Source of the DNA: Pseudomonadota bacterium
GTDB lineage: Bacteria; Pseudomonadota; Gammaproteobacteria; Burkholderiales; JAJZQI01
Direction: 5' to 3'
DNA length: 62,925 nucleotides
Assembly (NCBI GenBank): GCA_021851875.1
Contig: JAJZQI010000015.1
Coordinates: 1 to 62,925, forward strand
Part shown: positions 45,743 to 57,490 of the stretch, piece after piece
How the letters are laid out: every line of letters starts with the position of its first letter
Position numbering within the stretch: position 1 is the stretch's first letter
Made by a program: the position numbers and the translations under genes
Notes under the pieces: model-generated
The model's input: only the letters and a program-made list of their open reading frames with translations
The model's database searches: none
Told to the model about the DNA's origin: nothing

Positions 45743-47227
45743 ATGTCCCTGGGCAAATATTTCAAAAAGTTGATAGGCGGCGAACAGCAGCCGGCGGCCA
45801 GCGAACAACCTCCGCTGCTGGTGGAGACGCGAGCCGAGCCGGCGGAGCCGAAGGTTGAGGCGCCGGCCGACTCCGCAGCCGTTATCGACAAGCCGCTGCC
45901 GCAGGGATCCGTGATCGATACCGAGGCTGAAGTGGTGGCCGGCAAGGCGTCAACCAGCCTGCTTAAGGTGCAAACGCACGGCGAACGGAATACGACGGAT
46001 TCCCTGCGGCAGAAATTCTTCCGGCGCGATCCCGTTCTGAATCAGTACCATCAGGTCATCGGCTACCGTCTTTCCCTGCGCAGCGCCGTGAGCGAAGAGA
46101 ATCAGGCAGACCCCGTATTGCAAACCATGCGGGGCGAGATGCTGGTGCAGGGCCTGTTCTCGCTGGGGCTGCTGGAATTGGCCAAGGACAAGCAGCTGAT
46201 TGTCGATTTGCCGCCGGCCATGTGGGGCAACCCCTTGGTGCAGCGCTTGCCGCGCAAGAACGTGGTATTCATGCTCAGCTGGGTGGGTGAAATCGGCAAG
46301 GAACAGATCAGCCAGGTATCGACCCTGCTGGATGCAGGCTACGCCTTGGGCATGGACTTCATGGTGGCGCTGCGCGACGGCCGCGATCTGAGCCGTCACA
46401 TCACCTATTTCACCGTTGACATGGCCACGCTGCCCGCCGGTTTGCGGCCGGAAAAGCTGCGCGGCCTGTTTACCCGCCCCACGCAGAAAATGCTGGCGGA
46501 AAACGTCAACAGCGACGAGGCGCTGGAAGCGGCTAAAACGCTGGGCTGCCACTGGTATCAGGGTTACTACTTTGCCCGCCGCCAGCCTTTGTTGCCGCCC
46601 CGCCTGGACGGCAATCGCCAGCGCATTCTCATGCTGCTCAATCTGGTGCGCCAGCGCGCGGAAATTTCCGAGCTGGAAGAACAATTCAAGCGCGATGCGG
46701 CGCTGTCCTACCGCCTGCTGCGCTATATCAACTCGCCCGGCACAGGGCTGATTCAGACGGTGCGCTCGATTGCCCATGCATTGATTATTCTCGGCTACGA
46801 TCAGTTGTATCGCTGGCTGACGCTGCTGCTGTACGCCAGCGGCAAGGGCGATCCGCGTTCGCAGGCGCTGCTCAAGAGCGCGCTGGTGCGCGCGCGGCTG
46901 GCCGAAACCGTCGCCAAGCGCAACCTGCCGCCGGCCGAGTCCGACGCCGTGTTCATTACCGGCATTTTCTCCTTGCTGGACGTGCTGTTCAATGCGCCGA
47001 TGGAAAAAGCCGTCGATGGTTTGAGCTTGCCGGAACCGGTGATGAATGCGCTGGTTAAGGATGAAGGTCGCTACGCCCCGTTCCTGCGGCTCGCCGCCGC
47101 TTGCGAAGAAGGGGAAGAAACAGCCATCATTGCCCAGTCGAATGCGCTGGGTCTGTCGGCCGAAGAAGTGAATGAACTGCACATGGCCGCACTGGTATGG
47201 GCTGAAAGTATGGATCAGGGGGCGTAG
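45743..47227 (+). CDS. HDOD/degenerate-EAL signalling protein (YuxH-like)
   Basis: Cytoplasmic protein of 494 aa. The first 90 residues are Ala/Glu/Pro-rich and probably disordered, opening with MSLGKYFKKLIGGEQQPA, a basic amphipathic segment. An EAL-like region (about 95-270) lacks the catalytic EAL motif, so c-di-GMP hydrolysis is unlikely. The HDOD domain (about 280-480) is clear: SELEEQFKRDAALSYRLLRY, SIAHALIILGYDQLYRWLTL. Such proteins act as scaffolds in motility or pilus control. It diverges from the cyclase operon. Confidence 0.85.
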   Translation: MSLGKYFKKLIGGEQQPAASEQPPLLVETRAEPAEPKVEAPADSAAVIDKPLPQGSVIDTEAEVVAGKASTSLLKVQTHGERNTTDSLRQKFFRRDPVLNQYHQVIGYRLSLRSAVSEENQADPVLQTMRGEMLVQGLFSLGLLELAKDKQLIVDLPPAMWGNPLVQRLPRKNVVFMLSWVGEIGKEQISQVSTLLDAGYALGMDFMVALRDGRDLSRHITYFTVDMATLPAGLRPEKLRGLFTRPTQKMLAENVNSDEALEAAKTLGCHWYQGYYFARRQPLLPPRLDGNRQRILMLLNLVRQRAEISELEEQFKRDAALSYRLLRYINSPGTGLIQTVRSIAHALIILGYDQLYRWLTLLLYASGKGDPRSQALLKSALVRARLAETVAKRNLPPAESDAVFITGIFSLLDVLFNAPMEKAVDGLSLPEPVMNALVKDEGRYAPFLRLAAACEEGEETAIIAQSNALGLSAEEVNELHMAALVWAESMDQGA

Positions 47228-49546
<2,319 letters not shown>

Positions 49547-49563
49547 GATTGGAAATGGGGAGC

Positions 49564-49614
49564 GGGAAGTAGGGAGTGGGATGTTGGCGGGGGTTTCCCC
49601 TCTTCCTATTTCCC
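49564..49614 (+). promoter_or_regulatory. Imperfect hairpin between parE and parC
   Basis: An 18-base purine-rich arm (49564-49581) pairs with 49597-49614 with 14 Watson-Crick pairs, two G-U wobbles and two mismatches, around a 15-base G/T-rich loop. It fills most of the 93-base parE-parC spacer and ends about 25 bases before the parC start. It could attenuate or stabilise the bicistronic message. There is no T-run to make a standard terminator. Confidence 0.45.
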
Positions 49615-49639
49615 AATACCCACTCTCTAAGGAATGAAT

Positions 49640-52096
49640 ATGGAAAACGATGAATTGACGCTGGATATGTTTGGCGGCGAAGAAGACAAAGCAGCCCGGG
49701 CGGAGCCTGGGCCTGACGCGGTGAGCGAGAGCGTGACAGAAGACGCGGAAAATGTGCCGGAAGTGAGTGCTGGCTCCGATGGCAGTGGCGAGCCGCCGCA
49801 GGGCGGCGAGGGCGATAACGGTAACGGTAACGGTGGCGACGAGCCGTTGCCGGAGTTGGCGCAGTTCGCCGAACGGGCTTACCTTGAATACGCCATGTCG
49901 GTGGTCAAGGGCCGTGCCCTGCCGGACGTAGCCGACGGGCAGAAGCCGGTGCAGCGGCGTATTTTATTTGCCATGCACGACATGGGACTCACCGCCACAG
50001 CCAAGCCGGTCAAGTCCGCCCGCGTGGTGGGCGAGATTCTGGGTAAATACCACCCGCACGGCGATTCCTCGGCTTATGAGGCGCTGGTGCGTCTGGCGCA
50101 GGATTTTACCCTGCGCTACCCGCTCATCGACGGGCAGGGCAACTTCGGTTCGCGCGACGGCGACGGTGCGGCGGCCATGCGTTACACTGAAGCGCGCCTC
50201 ACCCCGCTGGCGGAGCTGCTGCTGGGCGAGCTGAATGAAGGCACGGTGGATTTTGTGCCCAATTACGATGGTGCGTTTGAAGAGCCTGCGCTGTTGCCGG
50301 CACGCTTGCCCATGGTGCTGCTCAACGGCGCATCGGGTATCGCGGTCGGCATGGCGACCGAAATCCCGCCGCACAACCTGAAGGAAACCGCGGCGGCGGC
50401 GATTCACCTGCTGCAGAACCCCGATGCCGGCGTGGCCGACCTGCTAAAGCATCTGCCCGGGCCGGATTTCCCCGGCGGTGGGCAGATCATTTCTTCCGCC
50501 ACTGACATTCAGGCGGCGTACGAATCCGGTCGTGGCAGCCTGCGCCTGCGCGCCCGCTGGCAAATCGAGGAGCTGGCGCGCGGTTACTGGCGTCTGATCG
50601 TAACGGAGCTGCCGCATGGCGTGTCCGCCCAGCGCGTGCTGTCCGAAATCGAAGACGCCAGCAACCCCAAAATCAAGCCGGGCAAGAAAGCCCTCACGCA
50701 GGAACAGAACCAGCTCAAGCAGTTGATTCTGTCCGTGATCGACAAGGTGCGCGACGAAGCCGGCCAGCAGGCGCCGGTGCGCCTGGTATTCGAGCCGCGT
50801 TCTTCGCGCATGAACCCGCAGGATCTGATCAACGTCCTGCTTATCCACACCAGCCTGGAAGTGAACACGCCGATCAATCTGGTCATGCTGGGACGTGACG
50901 GCCGGCCGCAGCAGAAAAATCTGCGCCAGATTCTGGCCGAATGGCTGGACTTCCGCTGGCAGGCCGTCACCCGCCGCAGCCAGTACCGTCTGGGCGTGGC
51001 GGAAAAGCGCATCCATATTTTGGAAGGCCGTCGCATCGCTTTCCTGCATATCGAGGAAATCATTCGCGTCATCCGTGAGTCGGACGAGCCGAAGTCAGAG
51101 TTGATGGCTGCCTTTGGCTTGAGCGAAATCCAGGCCGAAGACATTCTGGAAATTCGCCTGCGCCAACTGGCCCGGCTGGAAGGCATCCGCATCGAGAAGG
51201 AACTGGCCGAGCTGCAGGAAACCGCCGCCGGTCTGCGTCACCTGCTGGACAACCGCGATGCCATGCAGGCGGCGATTATTGCCGAGATTGAGCGCGATGT
51301 CGCCCGCTTCGGCGATGGCCGTCGTACCCTGATCGAGACCGCCGAGCGCACCTCCGGTACGCGCCAGGTGGCGGACGAACCGATCACCCTCATCCTGTCG
51401 AAAAAAGGCTGGCTGCGTTCGCGTAGCGGCCACGGCGTGGAAGCCCAGAGTTTGACCTTTAAAGACGGCGATAGCCTGCTGGCACTGGTGGAAACCCGCA
51501 GCGTGCATCCCGCCATCCTGCTCGACCACACCGGCCGGGCCTATAGTCTGCTGGCGGCCGACGTGCCCGGCGGGCGCGGCGACGGGGTGCCGGTCAGCAC
51601 CTTCATCGACGCGCCGGGCAACACCCGCATTGTCGCCATGCTGTCGGCGCCGGTGGAGACATCTTATCTGGTGGCCAACAGCGGCGGCTACGGTTTCATT
51701 GCCAAGCTGTCCGACATGCAGTCGCGCATCAAGGCGGGCAAAACCTTCATGACACTGGAAGAGAGCGAAACCATGCTGCCGCCGGTGGCCGTGGGAGATG
51801 CCAGGGATGCCGTGGTGCTTTCCGCGACCGGGCGCCTGCTGTTGTTCCCGCTGGCCGAAGTCAAGCAACTGGCCAAAGGGCGCGGGGTGCAGTTGCTGAA
51901 ACTGGAAGGGGCGGACAGCCTGGCCGTGCTGGGGGTGTGCAGGGACAAACTCACCTTTACCGGTCTGGGGCGTGGCGGCAAGGACGATCAGTGGGTGCTG
52001 GGCGAGATACAGTTAATGGACTATCGCGCCAGCCGTGCGAAAAAGGGCAAACCCGTACTCAAGCCGCTGAAGAATATGCGGATTGTGGTGGACTGA
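49640..52096 (+). CDS. parC: DNA topoisomerase IV subunit A ParC, N-terminally extended
   Basis: DNA-cleaving subunit of topoisomerase IV, about 818 aa. I choose the ATG at 49640: AAGGA at 49629-49633 is 6 bases before it, while the ATG at 49634 is too close. The first 70 residues are an acidic Gly/Asn-rich tail ([16 protein letters not shown]) before the normal start [16 protein letters not shown]. The catalytic Tyr is in [15 protein letters not shown] and quinolone-region [12 protein letters not shown] is intact. The C-terminal beta-pinwheel is shorter than in GyrA. The tail is longer than usual for ParC. Confidence 0.95.
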   Translation: MENDELTLDMFGGEEDKAARAEPGPDAVSESVTEDAENVPEVSAGSDGSGEPPQGGEGDNGNGNGGDEPLPELAQFAERAYLEYAMSVVKGRALPDVADGQKPVQRRILFAMHDMGLTATAKPVKSARVVGEILGKYHPHGDSSAYEALVRLAQDFTLRYPLIDGQGNFGSRDGDGAAAMRYTEARLTPLAELLLGELNEGTVDFVPNYDGAFEEPALLPARLPMVLLNGASGIAVGMATEIPPHNLKETAAAAIHLLQNPDAGVADLLKHLPGPDFPGGGQIISSATDIQAAYESGRGSLRLRARWQIEELARGYWRLIVTELPHGVSAQRVLSEIEDASNPKIKPGKKALTQEQNQLKQLILSVIDKVRDEAGQQAPVRLVFEPRSSRMNPQDLINVLLIHTSLEVNTPINLVMLGRDGRPQQKNLRQILAEWLDFRWQAVTRRSQYRLGVAEKRIHILEGRRIAFLHIEEIIRVIRESDEPKSELMAAFGLSEIQAEDILEIRLRQLARLEGIRIEKELAELQETAAGLRHLLDNRDAMQAAIIAEIERDVARFGDGRRTLIETAERTSGTRQVADEPITLILSKKGWLRSRSGHGVEAQSLTFKDGDSLLALVETRSVHPAILLDHTGRAYSLLAADVPGGRGDGVPVSTFIDAPGNTRIVAMLSAPVETSYLVANSGGYGFIAKLSDMQSRIKAGKTFMTLEESETMLPPVAVGDARDAVVLSATGRLLLFPLAEVKQLAKGRGVQLLKLEGADSLAVLGVCRDKLTFTGLGRGGKDDQWVLGEIQLMDYRASRAKKGKPVLKPLKNMRIVVD

Positions 52097-52385
52097 CTTT
52101 AAGACGGGGCAGACGTGAGGCTGTCTGGGAGCGTTCTGTTTCTGCTGCTGTCGCTGCCGGTTAAGCGGAAGTGGCGGGCAATGCGACAGCGGACCCTGAC
52201 CTGCCGCCGTTTCCCCATTGTGCAGTCCTATGTGGATGTTTTTCTATCCGGTTGTCTATCAGCCGAATGCGGGCAAAATTGACAAAATGCTGAGCAAAGA
52301 AGTGCCCAAGGCTTTTGCTGCAATAAAGCTTGAGTAACCGTCCTTATCGTTGCTCGCAGGGCGGCACCCTGATGCGCCCGCTCAC

Positions 52386-52907
52386 CTAATACATGCCCTG
52401 TTCGCGCAGTCGGCGTTGCCTGATCGCATCCAGTCGTTGCTCTTCGGTCATCGGTGTGTGGAGATCCCGGTTCTCCTTGATAACATTTGGATCGTTGCAG
52501 CGCACGCCAAGATTTGTTTCGCATTCTGCGATGAGTTGCTTGTCTGTTAGCTGGTTGGCAGCTTTTTGGCGCGCAGCTGCTTCGGACTGGGCCTTAGACT
52601 TTGCCATTTGCTCCTCGGACCGCGCACGCTCCTTTGCCGCCTGCTCTTCTGCATATTTTTGTGCTGCGATCATCTCTGGTGAGGGAGCGATAACAATGGC
52701 ATTTCTGGCAGCTTCTTTTGCCGGTGTGGCCGAAGGAGTCTGACTTTTCAAAATGGTTTGCTGGCGCGTGGTCGAGTTCGCCTGATTGCAGGCGGTGTTG
52801 GAAAGGTAAGTGCTCCCGTCCGGCTTTGTGCATTTGAAGATGTCGGCAGCAGCTATACTCGGCAGGGCGAGGGAAGTGCATAGTAGCAGGCAGGACGTGA
52901 GGCGCAT
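52386..52907 (-). CDS. DUF4124-domain secreted protein
   Basis: Small exported protein (173 aa from the ATG at 52907) with a signal peptide ending LALPSIAAA. The mature start DIFKCTKPDGSTYLSNTACNQ is the DUF4124 pattern with two cysteines, common in beta- and gammaproteobacteria. A long Ala/Lys/Gln-rich helix follows (about 70-120), then a Cys pair in AECETNLGVRCNDP. Function unknown. A longer start at 52925 adds six residues before the signal peptide. The 289-base gap to parC holds nothing I can identify. Confidence 0.85.
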   Translation of the reverse strand: MRLTSCLLLCTSLALPSIAAADIFKCTKPDGSTYLSNTACNQANSTTRQQTILKSQTPSATPAKEAARNAIVIAPSPEMIAAQKYAEEQAAKERARSEEQMAKSKAQSEAAARQKAANQLTDKQLIAECETNLGVRCNDPNVIKENRDLHTPMTEEQRLDAIRQRRLREQGMY

Positions 52908-53128
52908 GTGAACTCCCGAGTTCAATGTTGTGATTGTTGTGGCAAGTTATATCTTGCCGAGCAATTATGACATTTTAATTCTGGGTTGTGGGTTCAAGCC
53001 TGTCTGAATATGAGCTACCCAATCTGTTTGCGCCACAGAGTGGGGGGTGGAAATTCAATTCGAGTGGGTTTTCTTCGTGTCATGATAATGGCATGATGCG
53101 GGCTGCGATAATTAAAAATCCATAAACC

Positions 53129-54697
53129 ATGCTCATCATCCCGCTCGAACACCGCCCCGACTGGCGTAATCCGCCGGTGCTGACGGTATTTCTGATTGTC
53201 ATCAACGTGCTGGTGTATTTCGGCTTTCAGGGTAAGGACCCGCAACGCGAAGCAATTGCCTGGCAGTGGTATAGCACGTCGCAGTTGCTCAAGGATGAGC
53301 GGCGACCTTTTCTCGATTATCTGCGTTCAACCGATCCGGCCGCCTGGAAACGTTTGGAGAATGCTGAAGTCAATTCCGGGCCGGATGCGATCGATGACGA
53401 GGGCGACAATTGCGGCTGTCAGATGCCCGACCAGCCCGATCAATCCGCTCAGACTCAAGCCGAACCGCCGCAGATCGTCGAGCATGACCCCTCGCCCATG
53501 GATCAAGCCCAGTTTGAGTACGCCATGAATAACATCGGCTACCGGGGTTTCATCCAGCAGAAAATGGCGGGCAATGCTGATTGGCTGAAAGCGAATGCTC
53601 ACTTTAACGAACTGCGCCAGAAAATCAGCGCCTATGCCTACGGTTTTACCCCGGCTGAAGCGCATTGGTACAACTGGTTCACCAGCCTGTTTCTGCATAT
53701 GAATCTGGAACACTTGCTGGGCAACATGATTTTTCTGTTCATTTTCGGTTTCAGCCTGGAAATAGCTATCGGCCGTGGCCCGATGCTGCTGCTTTACCTC
53801 TTGAGCGGCATGGGTGGAGATTTGCTGGACTGGGCGGCCCGTATGCACAGTATGATTCCATCCCTTGGCGCGTCGGGCGCCATTTCCGGCCTGATGGGCA
53901 TGTACATAGCCGTGTACGGTCTGCGCAAAATCAATTTTTTCTACAGCCTTGTTTTTTATGCCGGCCATTTTCGCGCGCCGGCATTGATCGTGTTTCCCGT
54001 CTGGGTCGGCTACGAGGTATACGGTGCAGTGCGAGCCACTGACCATATCGGTCATTGGGTGCACAGCGGCGGATTGTTGTTCGGCTTTGTGCTGTTGGCT
54101 TTGTGGTTGCGCTTGGGTTTGCAGTACAACCGCGATTTCGTGGAAAAAATCGACCACGATGCGCCGTGGAAAAAAGCCTTGGCCAGGCTGGAAGAGCTGG
54201 TCGCCGCCATGAGACTCGGCGAAGCGCGCCAGCATGGCATGCAGCTGGCCACAGCCTATCCGCGCGTGCCGCAAGTCTGGCAGGCGCTGTATGACGTGGT
54301 GAAAATCTCGCCTTCAAGCCGGGAATACCATCAGGTGACGCATGATCTGCTCAAGCAGATCCGCTACGCTGGTCAAGTGCCGGAACTGAAGCCATTGATC
54401 GAGCAGGTTGCACGCGACTACGCCAGGCATGGCGAGGAGAAAACGCCGGCCTTTACCGAGTCGGTGGCGTTGGAATTGGCTCAGCGCATCAATCGCGGCG
54501 ACAACATCAAGCTGTTCGTATTTTTAGTGGACCGCCTGCTGGCGCTCAAGAGCCAGCATGAGGCCATGCCGTCCATTTTGCAGGTGGCCAGCAACCTGAC
54601 GGCAAAAAACGGCGATGCGAACCTGGCCAGGCTGTATCGCGAAACGCTGCTGCGCAATTTCCCGGGGTCTGAAGCCGCCCGTCAAATGATGGGCTGA
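53129..54697 (+). CDS. Rhomboid-family intramembrane serine protease
   Basis: Membrane protease of 522 aa. A first helix (PPVLTVFLIVINVLVYFGF) is followed by an unusually long soluble insertion (about 32-170). The rhomboid core then shows HMNLEHLLGNMIFLFIFG, the catalytic Ser in SLGASGAISGLMGMY (near 248) and the catalytic His in IGHWVHSGGLLFG (near 307). A helical C-terminal region of about 190 residues follows, perhaps TPR-like. Substrates unknown. It converges on the zinc-finger membrane gene with 3 bases between them. Confidence 0.9.
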   Translation: MLIIPLEHRPDWRNPPVLTVFLIVINVLVYFGFQGKDPQREAIAWQWYSTSQLLKDERRPFLDYLRSTDPAAWKRLENAEVNSGPDAIDDEGDNCGCQMPDQPDQSAQTQAEPPQIVEHDPSPMDQAQFEYAMNNIGYRGFIQQKMAGNADWLKANAHFNELRQKISAYAYGFTPAEAHWYNWFTSLFLHMNLEHLLGNMIFLFIFGFSLEIAIGRGPMLLLYLLSGMGGDLLDWAARMHSMIPSLGASGAISGLMGMYIAVYGLRKINFFYSLVFYAGHFRAPALIVFPVWVGYEVYGAVRATDHIGHWVHSGGLLFGFVLLALWLRLGLQYNRDFVEKIDHDAPWKKALARLEELVAAMRLGEARQHGMQLATAYPRVPQVWQALYDVVKISPSSREYHQVTHDLLKQIRYAGQVPELKPLIEQVARDYARHGEEKTPAFTESVALELAQRINRGDNIKLFVFLVDRLLALKSQHEAMPSILQVASNLTAKNGDANLARLYRETLLRNFPGSEAARQMMG

Positions 54698-54700
54698 CGC

Positions 54701-56161
54701 TCAGGTTTGCGGCATTTTGGCCGGTGCATTTTCCTTCATGGCCTGCAAGACGGAGCGGTAGTTGCCGATCTGTCCGTTCAGGGCATGGTTGGGGAAGTGC
54801 GCCAACACATAATCCAGCACCATCAGCGCCTTGTCGTCGTCGCGTAAGCCCTCCGAGTAAACTCGTGCGAGCAGGTAATAGGCCTCCGGCAGCTCCTCGC
54901 TTTGCGGTGCTTCTTTGTGCAGCATGGCCAGCAGCGCAATAGCCGGCTTGTATTTGCGTTGGCGGAAATATTCATGCGCCAGCCGCGTGCGCAGGCCGAT
55001 CTGGCGCGGCAGGTAATCCGGCTGGCGCTGGCGGGCGGCTTCAAATGCTCCGGTCAGGCGGTTGTCGCGCCCCGTACGGACCAGAAATTCCATATAGCGG
55101 TCGGTATGCTGGGCGATCCGCTCCGGATACAAATCGGTTTCACACAATAAACGGTGGTAGCGGCCGTGCGCCTCGGCATCGTCGGGATAATCGTTGACCA
55201 GCCCTCCCAGCTCACGCAATGCATCTTCAAAGCGCGATTCGCGCAGCAGCAAGGTGGCCCGCGCCAGCCCCAGTTTGCGCTTGTCGGTCGGCTCGGCTGC
55301 ACGCGGCTCTTCGGTCTCAATGCCCAGGTCGGCATGGTGCTGGTAGAGCAAATAGCCCATCATGGCGCCCATCACCATGTTGAAGTAGCTCGTGCTGACC
55401 GCAATGAGGGCAAACAACACATGCGGGCTTTGCATGAGCAGCTTCTGCAATGTGGCCTGCGGCAGTAAGCGCAACACCTGGTCCGGGCCGGCGGAAATCA
55501 GCGCCAGGACCAGCACCAGTCCCAGATAGGACCAGCCGGTCCGGCTGGCTACGCGCCAGATTTCGGCGGGGTTCAGTGCTTCGAAGAGCGAGCCGGTGAC
55601 AGCCAGCAGCATGATGCTGGCCGGCAGCAGGGCGGACAGAGCGAGAATCGCCAATACGCCCAACATGCTAAAGCCGGCCAGAAAGCCGGATGCCACCCCG
55701 AAGGCGATCATCAGCCCCAGCATTTTGATGGTGGTCGGATTGCCGTCGAACAAGTCGAGTAAATCCGGCGCCTTGGTTTTACCTTGGCTGCAAAACTCGA
55801 TGACCCGCAAGCCTTGGCGAATCACCAGCGACACGATGATGAAAACAGGCAGCAGGACAAACAAGCTTTGCAGATCGAACATCTGAACCGTGCCGGCCGT
55901 TAGCGCCGCAATCAGGGCCAGAAAAATCAGTCCGTTCAGTTGCAGGGGGTAGGCAAAAAACTTGTGCATTTGCATCCAGAACGGCGGCGTGGAGTTGGCC
56001 GCGCCAAGAAAGCGCATGTTGCCGCCGCAAAAGCTGCAGTAAGGCGGTTTAACGCTGTCCGGCTGGGCGGGAAAGCAGTCCTGGCACAGCAGGCTGCCGC
56101 AGGACGGGCAGTGCCAGCTGGCGGGTTGTGCGGGGTGATATGCGCAGAGTTCTCGGGCCAT
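54701..56161 (-). CDS. Membrane protein with B-box-like zinc finger and TPR region, function unknown
   Basis: Protein of 486 aa in three parts. The N-terminus has Cys/His spacing C6-x2-H9-x8-C18-x2-C21-x4-C26-x2-C29 and C42-x2-C45, like a B-box or double zinc ribbon. Hydrophobic helices lie between about 75 and 270 (LIFLALIAALTAG, VLAILALSALLPASIMLLAV). The C-terminal 190 residues are helical repeats resembling TPRs (LREALRELGG-like, then AYYLLARVYSEG). I recognise no named family. Its convergence on the rhomboid gene may be chance, but both pair a membrane core with a helical C-terminus. Confidence 0.75.
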   Translation of the reverse strand: MARELCAYHPAQPASWHCPSCGSLLCQDCFPAQPDSVKPPYCSFCGGNMRFLGAANSTPPFWMQMHKFFAYPLQLNGLIFLALIAALTAGTVQMFDLQSLFVLLPVFIIVSLVIRQGLRVIEFCSQGKTKAPDLLDLFDGNPTTIKMLGLMIAFGVASGFLAGFSMLGVLAILALSALLPASIMLLAVTGSLFEALNPAEIWRVASRTGWSYLGLVLVLALISAGPDQVLRLLPQATLQKLLMQSPHVLFALIAVSTSYFNMVMGAMMGYLLYQHHADLGIETEEPRAAEPTDKRKLGLARATLLLRESRFEDALRELGGLVNDYPDDAEAHGRYHRLLCETDLYPERIAQHTDRYMEFLVRTGRDNRLTGAFEAARQRQPDYLPRQIGLRTRLAHEYFRQRKYKPAIALLAMLHKEAPQSEELPEAYYLLARVYSEGLRDDDKALMVLDYVLAHFPNHALNGQIGNYRSVLQAMKENAPAKMPQT

Positions 56162-56494
56162 GGGGGTTCGTCGTTACGCTGTTCGAATTATGACGGAACA
56201 ATATATGCTTAAGCATTCATAAGCAAGTTTTTCATGCGATTTGGATGAGATTCTGTTGCAGCGGGTCTACCGCAAATGCGCACGGCGCGGAGGATGGGCA
56301 GGTTGATCTGATTTGCATTGAATAATGGCCCATAGGCGGTCCATATAAGTGCAGATTATTTTGTAACGTTTTGTTCTGGTGCATTTTATGTGGTTCATGC
56401 GGCTGTTTTTGTGATTTGCTGGTGCATATTGCCAGGCACGGTTTTTGCGCTGAGTTCCTGCTGATTCAAATATCGAGTTGGAACGGAGTGCACG
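56162..56494. other. Divergent intergenic region before the AraC-type gene
   Basis: No gene is evident in these 333 bases. A 12-bp palindrome ATGCTTAAGCAT lies at 56205-56216, about 45 bases before the minus-strand zinc-finger gene. Nearer to the regulator gene the sequence is T-rich, and GGAG stands 9 bases before its ATG. No confident promoter boxes. Confidence 0.5.
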
Positions 56495-57490
56495 ATGTCG
56501 GCCTATCTGAACACCATTTTTTCCGCCATTCCTTTGGTGAATTACCGGGAAACGCATGACTTCGACGAGCAGGCGGAGATGCTCAAGGGTTGGAATCAGA
56601 ATTATCTGCAGATATCGTCCGGGCATTACAGCGGTTATGTTTCCGACATCCGCTTCGAGCGGGTGCACATGTTTCTGGAATACACCAGCAAGGCGCTTTT
56701 CCAGCAGGGCTGGCTCGATGAAGAGTCGGTTGCCGTGGGCGTTCCCATGTTCGCCAATTCGGCCGGCGTGTTCTGCGGCTCGGCCACGGGGCGCGACTAC
56801 GTGCATGTGTTTTCGGGGCAGGAAGGATTCGAGTTTTACTCGCCGAGCGAATTGTTGATGGCGGGCATCACCGTGCAGCGGACCGAGCTGATGCAGGCTC
56901 TTACCCCGGACGAGCAGGACGCGCTGGATAAGAACTGCGCCACGGCCCATGTGTTCAGCCTTGAAACGGAAGGACTGGAAGCCATCAGGCGCTTTGTCGC
57001 GCAGGTGTTCGTGACCGTGGGCGAGCAGCCCGAAGTGCTGCAGGGCGGGGCTGTGGCGGCAGGCATCAAACAGACACTGCTCTCGCTGTTGGCCGAGACG
57101 ATTCTGCACATCAACGACCAGTCGTCCGCCACCCTGGCAGGATCGCGCTGCTGGAAGATTATCGCCGAAACGCAGGAAATGGTCCGGGAGCAGACGGATG
57201 CGCCCTTGAGCGTAACCGATTTGTGCCTGCACTTTGGCGTGAGCCGCAGAATGCTGCAGAACTGTTTTCAGAACATGCTGGCGATCTCGCCGGCGGCCTA
57301 CCTGCGGGCGGAACGGCTCAATGCCGTGCGACGCATGCTGAAAGAGACCGACTCGGTGACCGAGGCGGCCGCCAACTGGGGCTTCTGCCACTTTGGCCAT
57401 TTTTCGCAGGAATACAAAAAACTGTTCGGCGAACTGCCCTCGGCCACGCTGAAGCGGACGCACGCGGACCCGCTTATGGCAACTGTTTGA
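56495..57490 (+). CDS. eutR: AraC-family regulator, EutR-like
   Basis: Transcription factor of 331 aa with a C-terminal AraC/XylS double helix-turn-helix: LSVTDLCLHFGVSRRMLQN and VTEAAANWGFCHFGHFSQEYKKLFGE. The long N-terminal part probably binds the effector. Its 3' end overlaps eutC by 17 bases in convergent orientation. EutR of enterobacteria activates the eut operon with ethanolamine and cobalamin; position makes the same role likely here. The name rests on context more than on the N-terminal sequence. Confidence 0.82.
   Translation: MSAYLNTIFSAIPLVNYRETHDFDEQAEMLKGWNQNYLQISSGHYSGYVSDIRFERVHMFLEYTSKALFQQGWLDEESVAVGVPMFANSAGVFCGSATGRDYVHVFSGQEGFEFYSPSELLMAGITVQRTELMQALTPDEQDALDKNCATAHVFSLETEGLEAIRRFVAQVFVTVGEQPEVLQGGAVAAGIKQTLLSLLAETILHINDQSSATLAGSRCWKIIAETQEMVREQTDAPLSVTDLCLHFGVSRRMLQNCFQNMLAISPAAYLRAERLNAVRRMLKETDSVTEAAANWGFCHFGHFSQEYKKLFGELPSATLKRTHADPLMATV

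Noticed and set aside
52988-52999. GGGTTCAAGCC, like a tRNA T-loop
   Set aside because: No acceptor, D or anticodon arm can be built around it.
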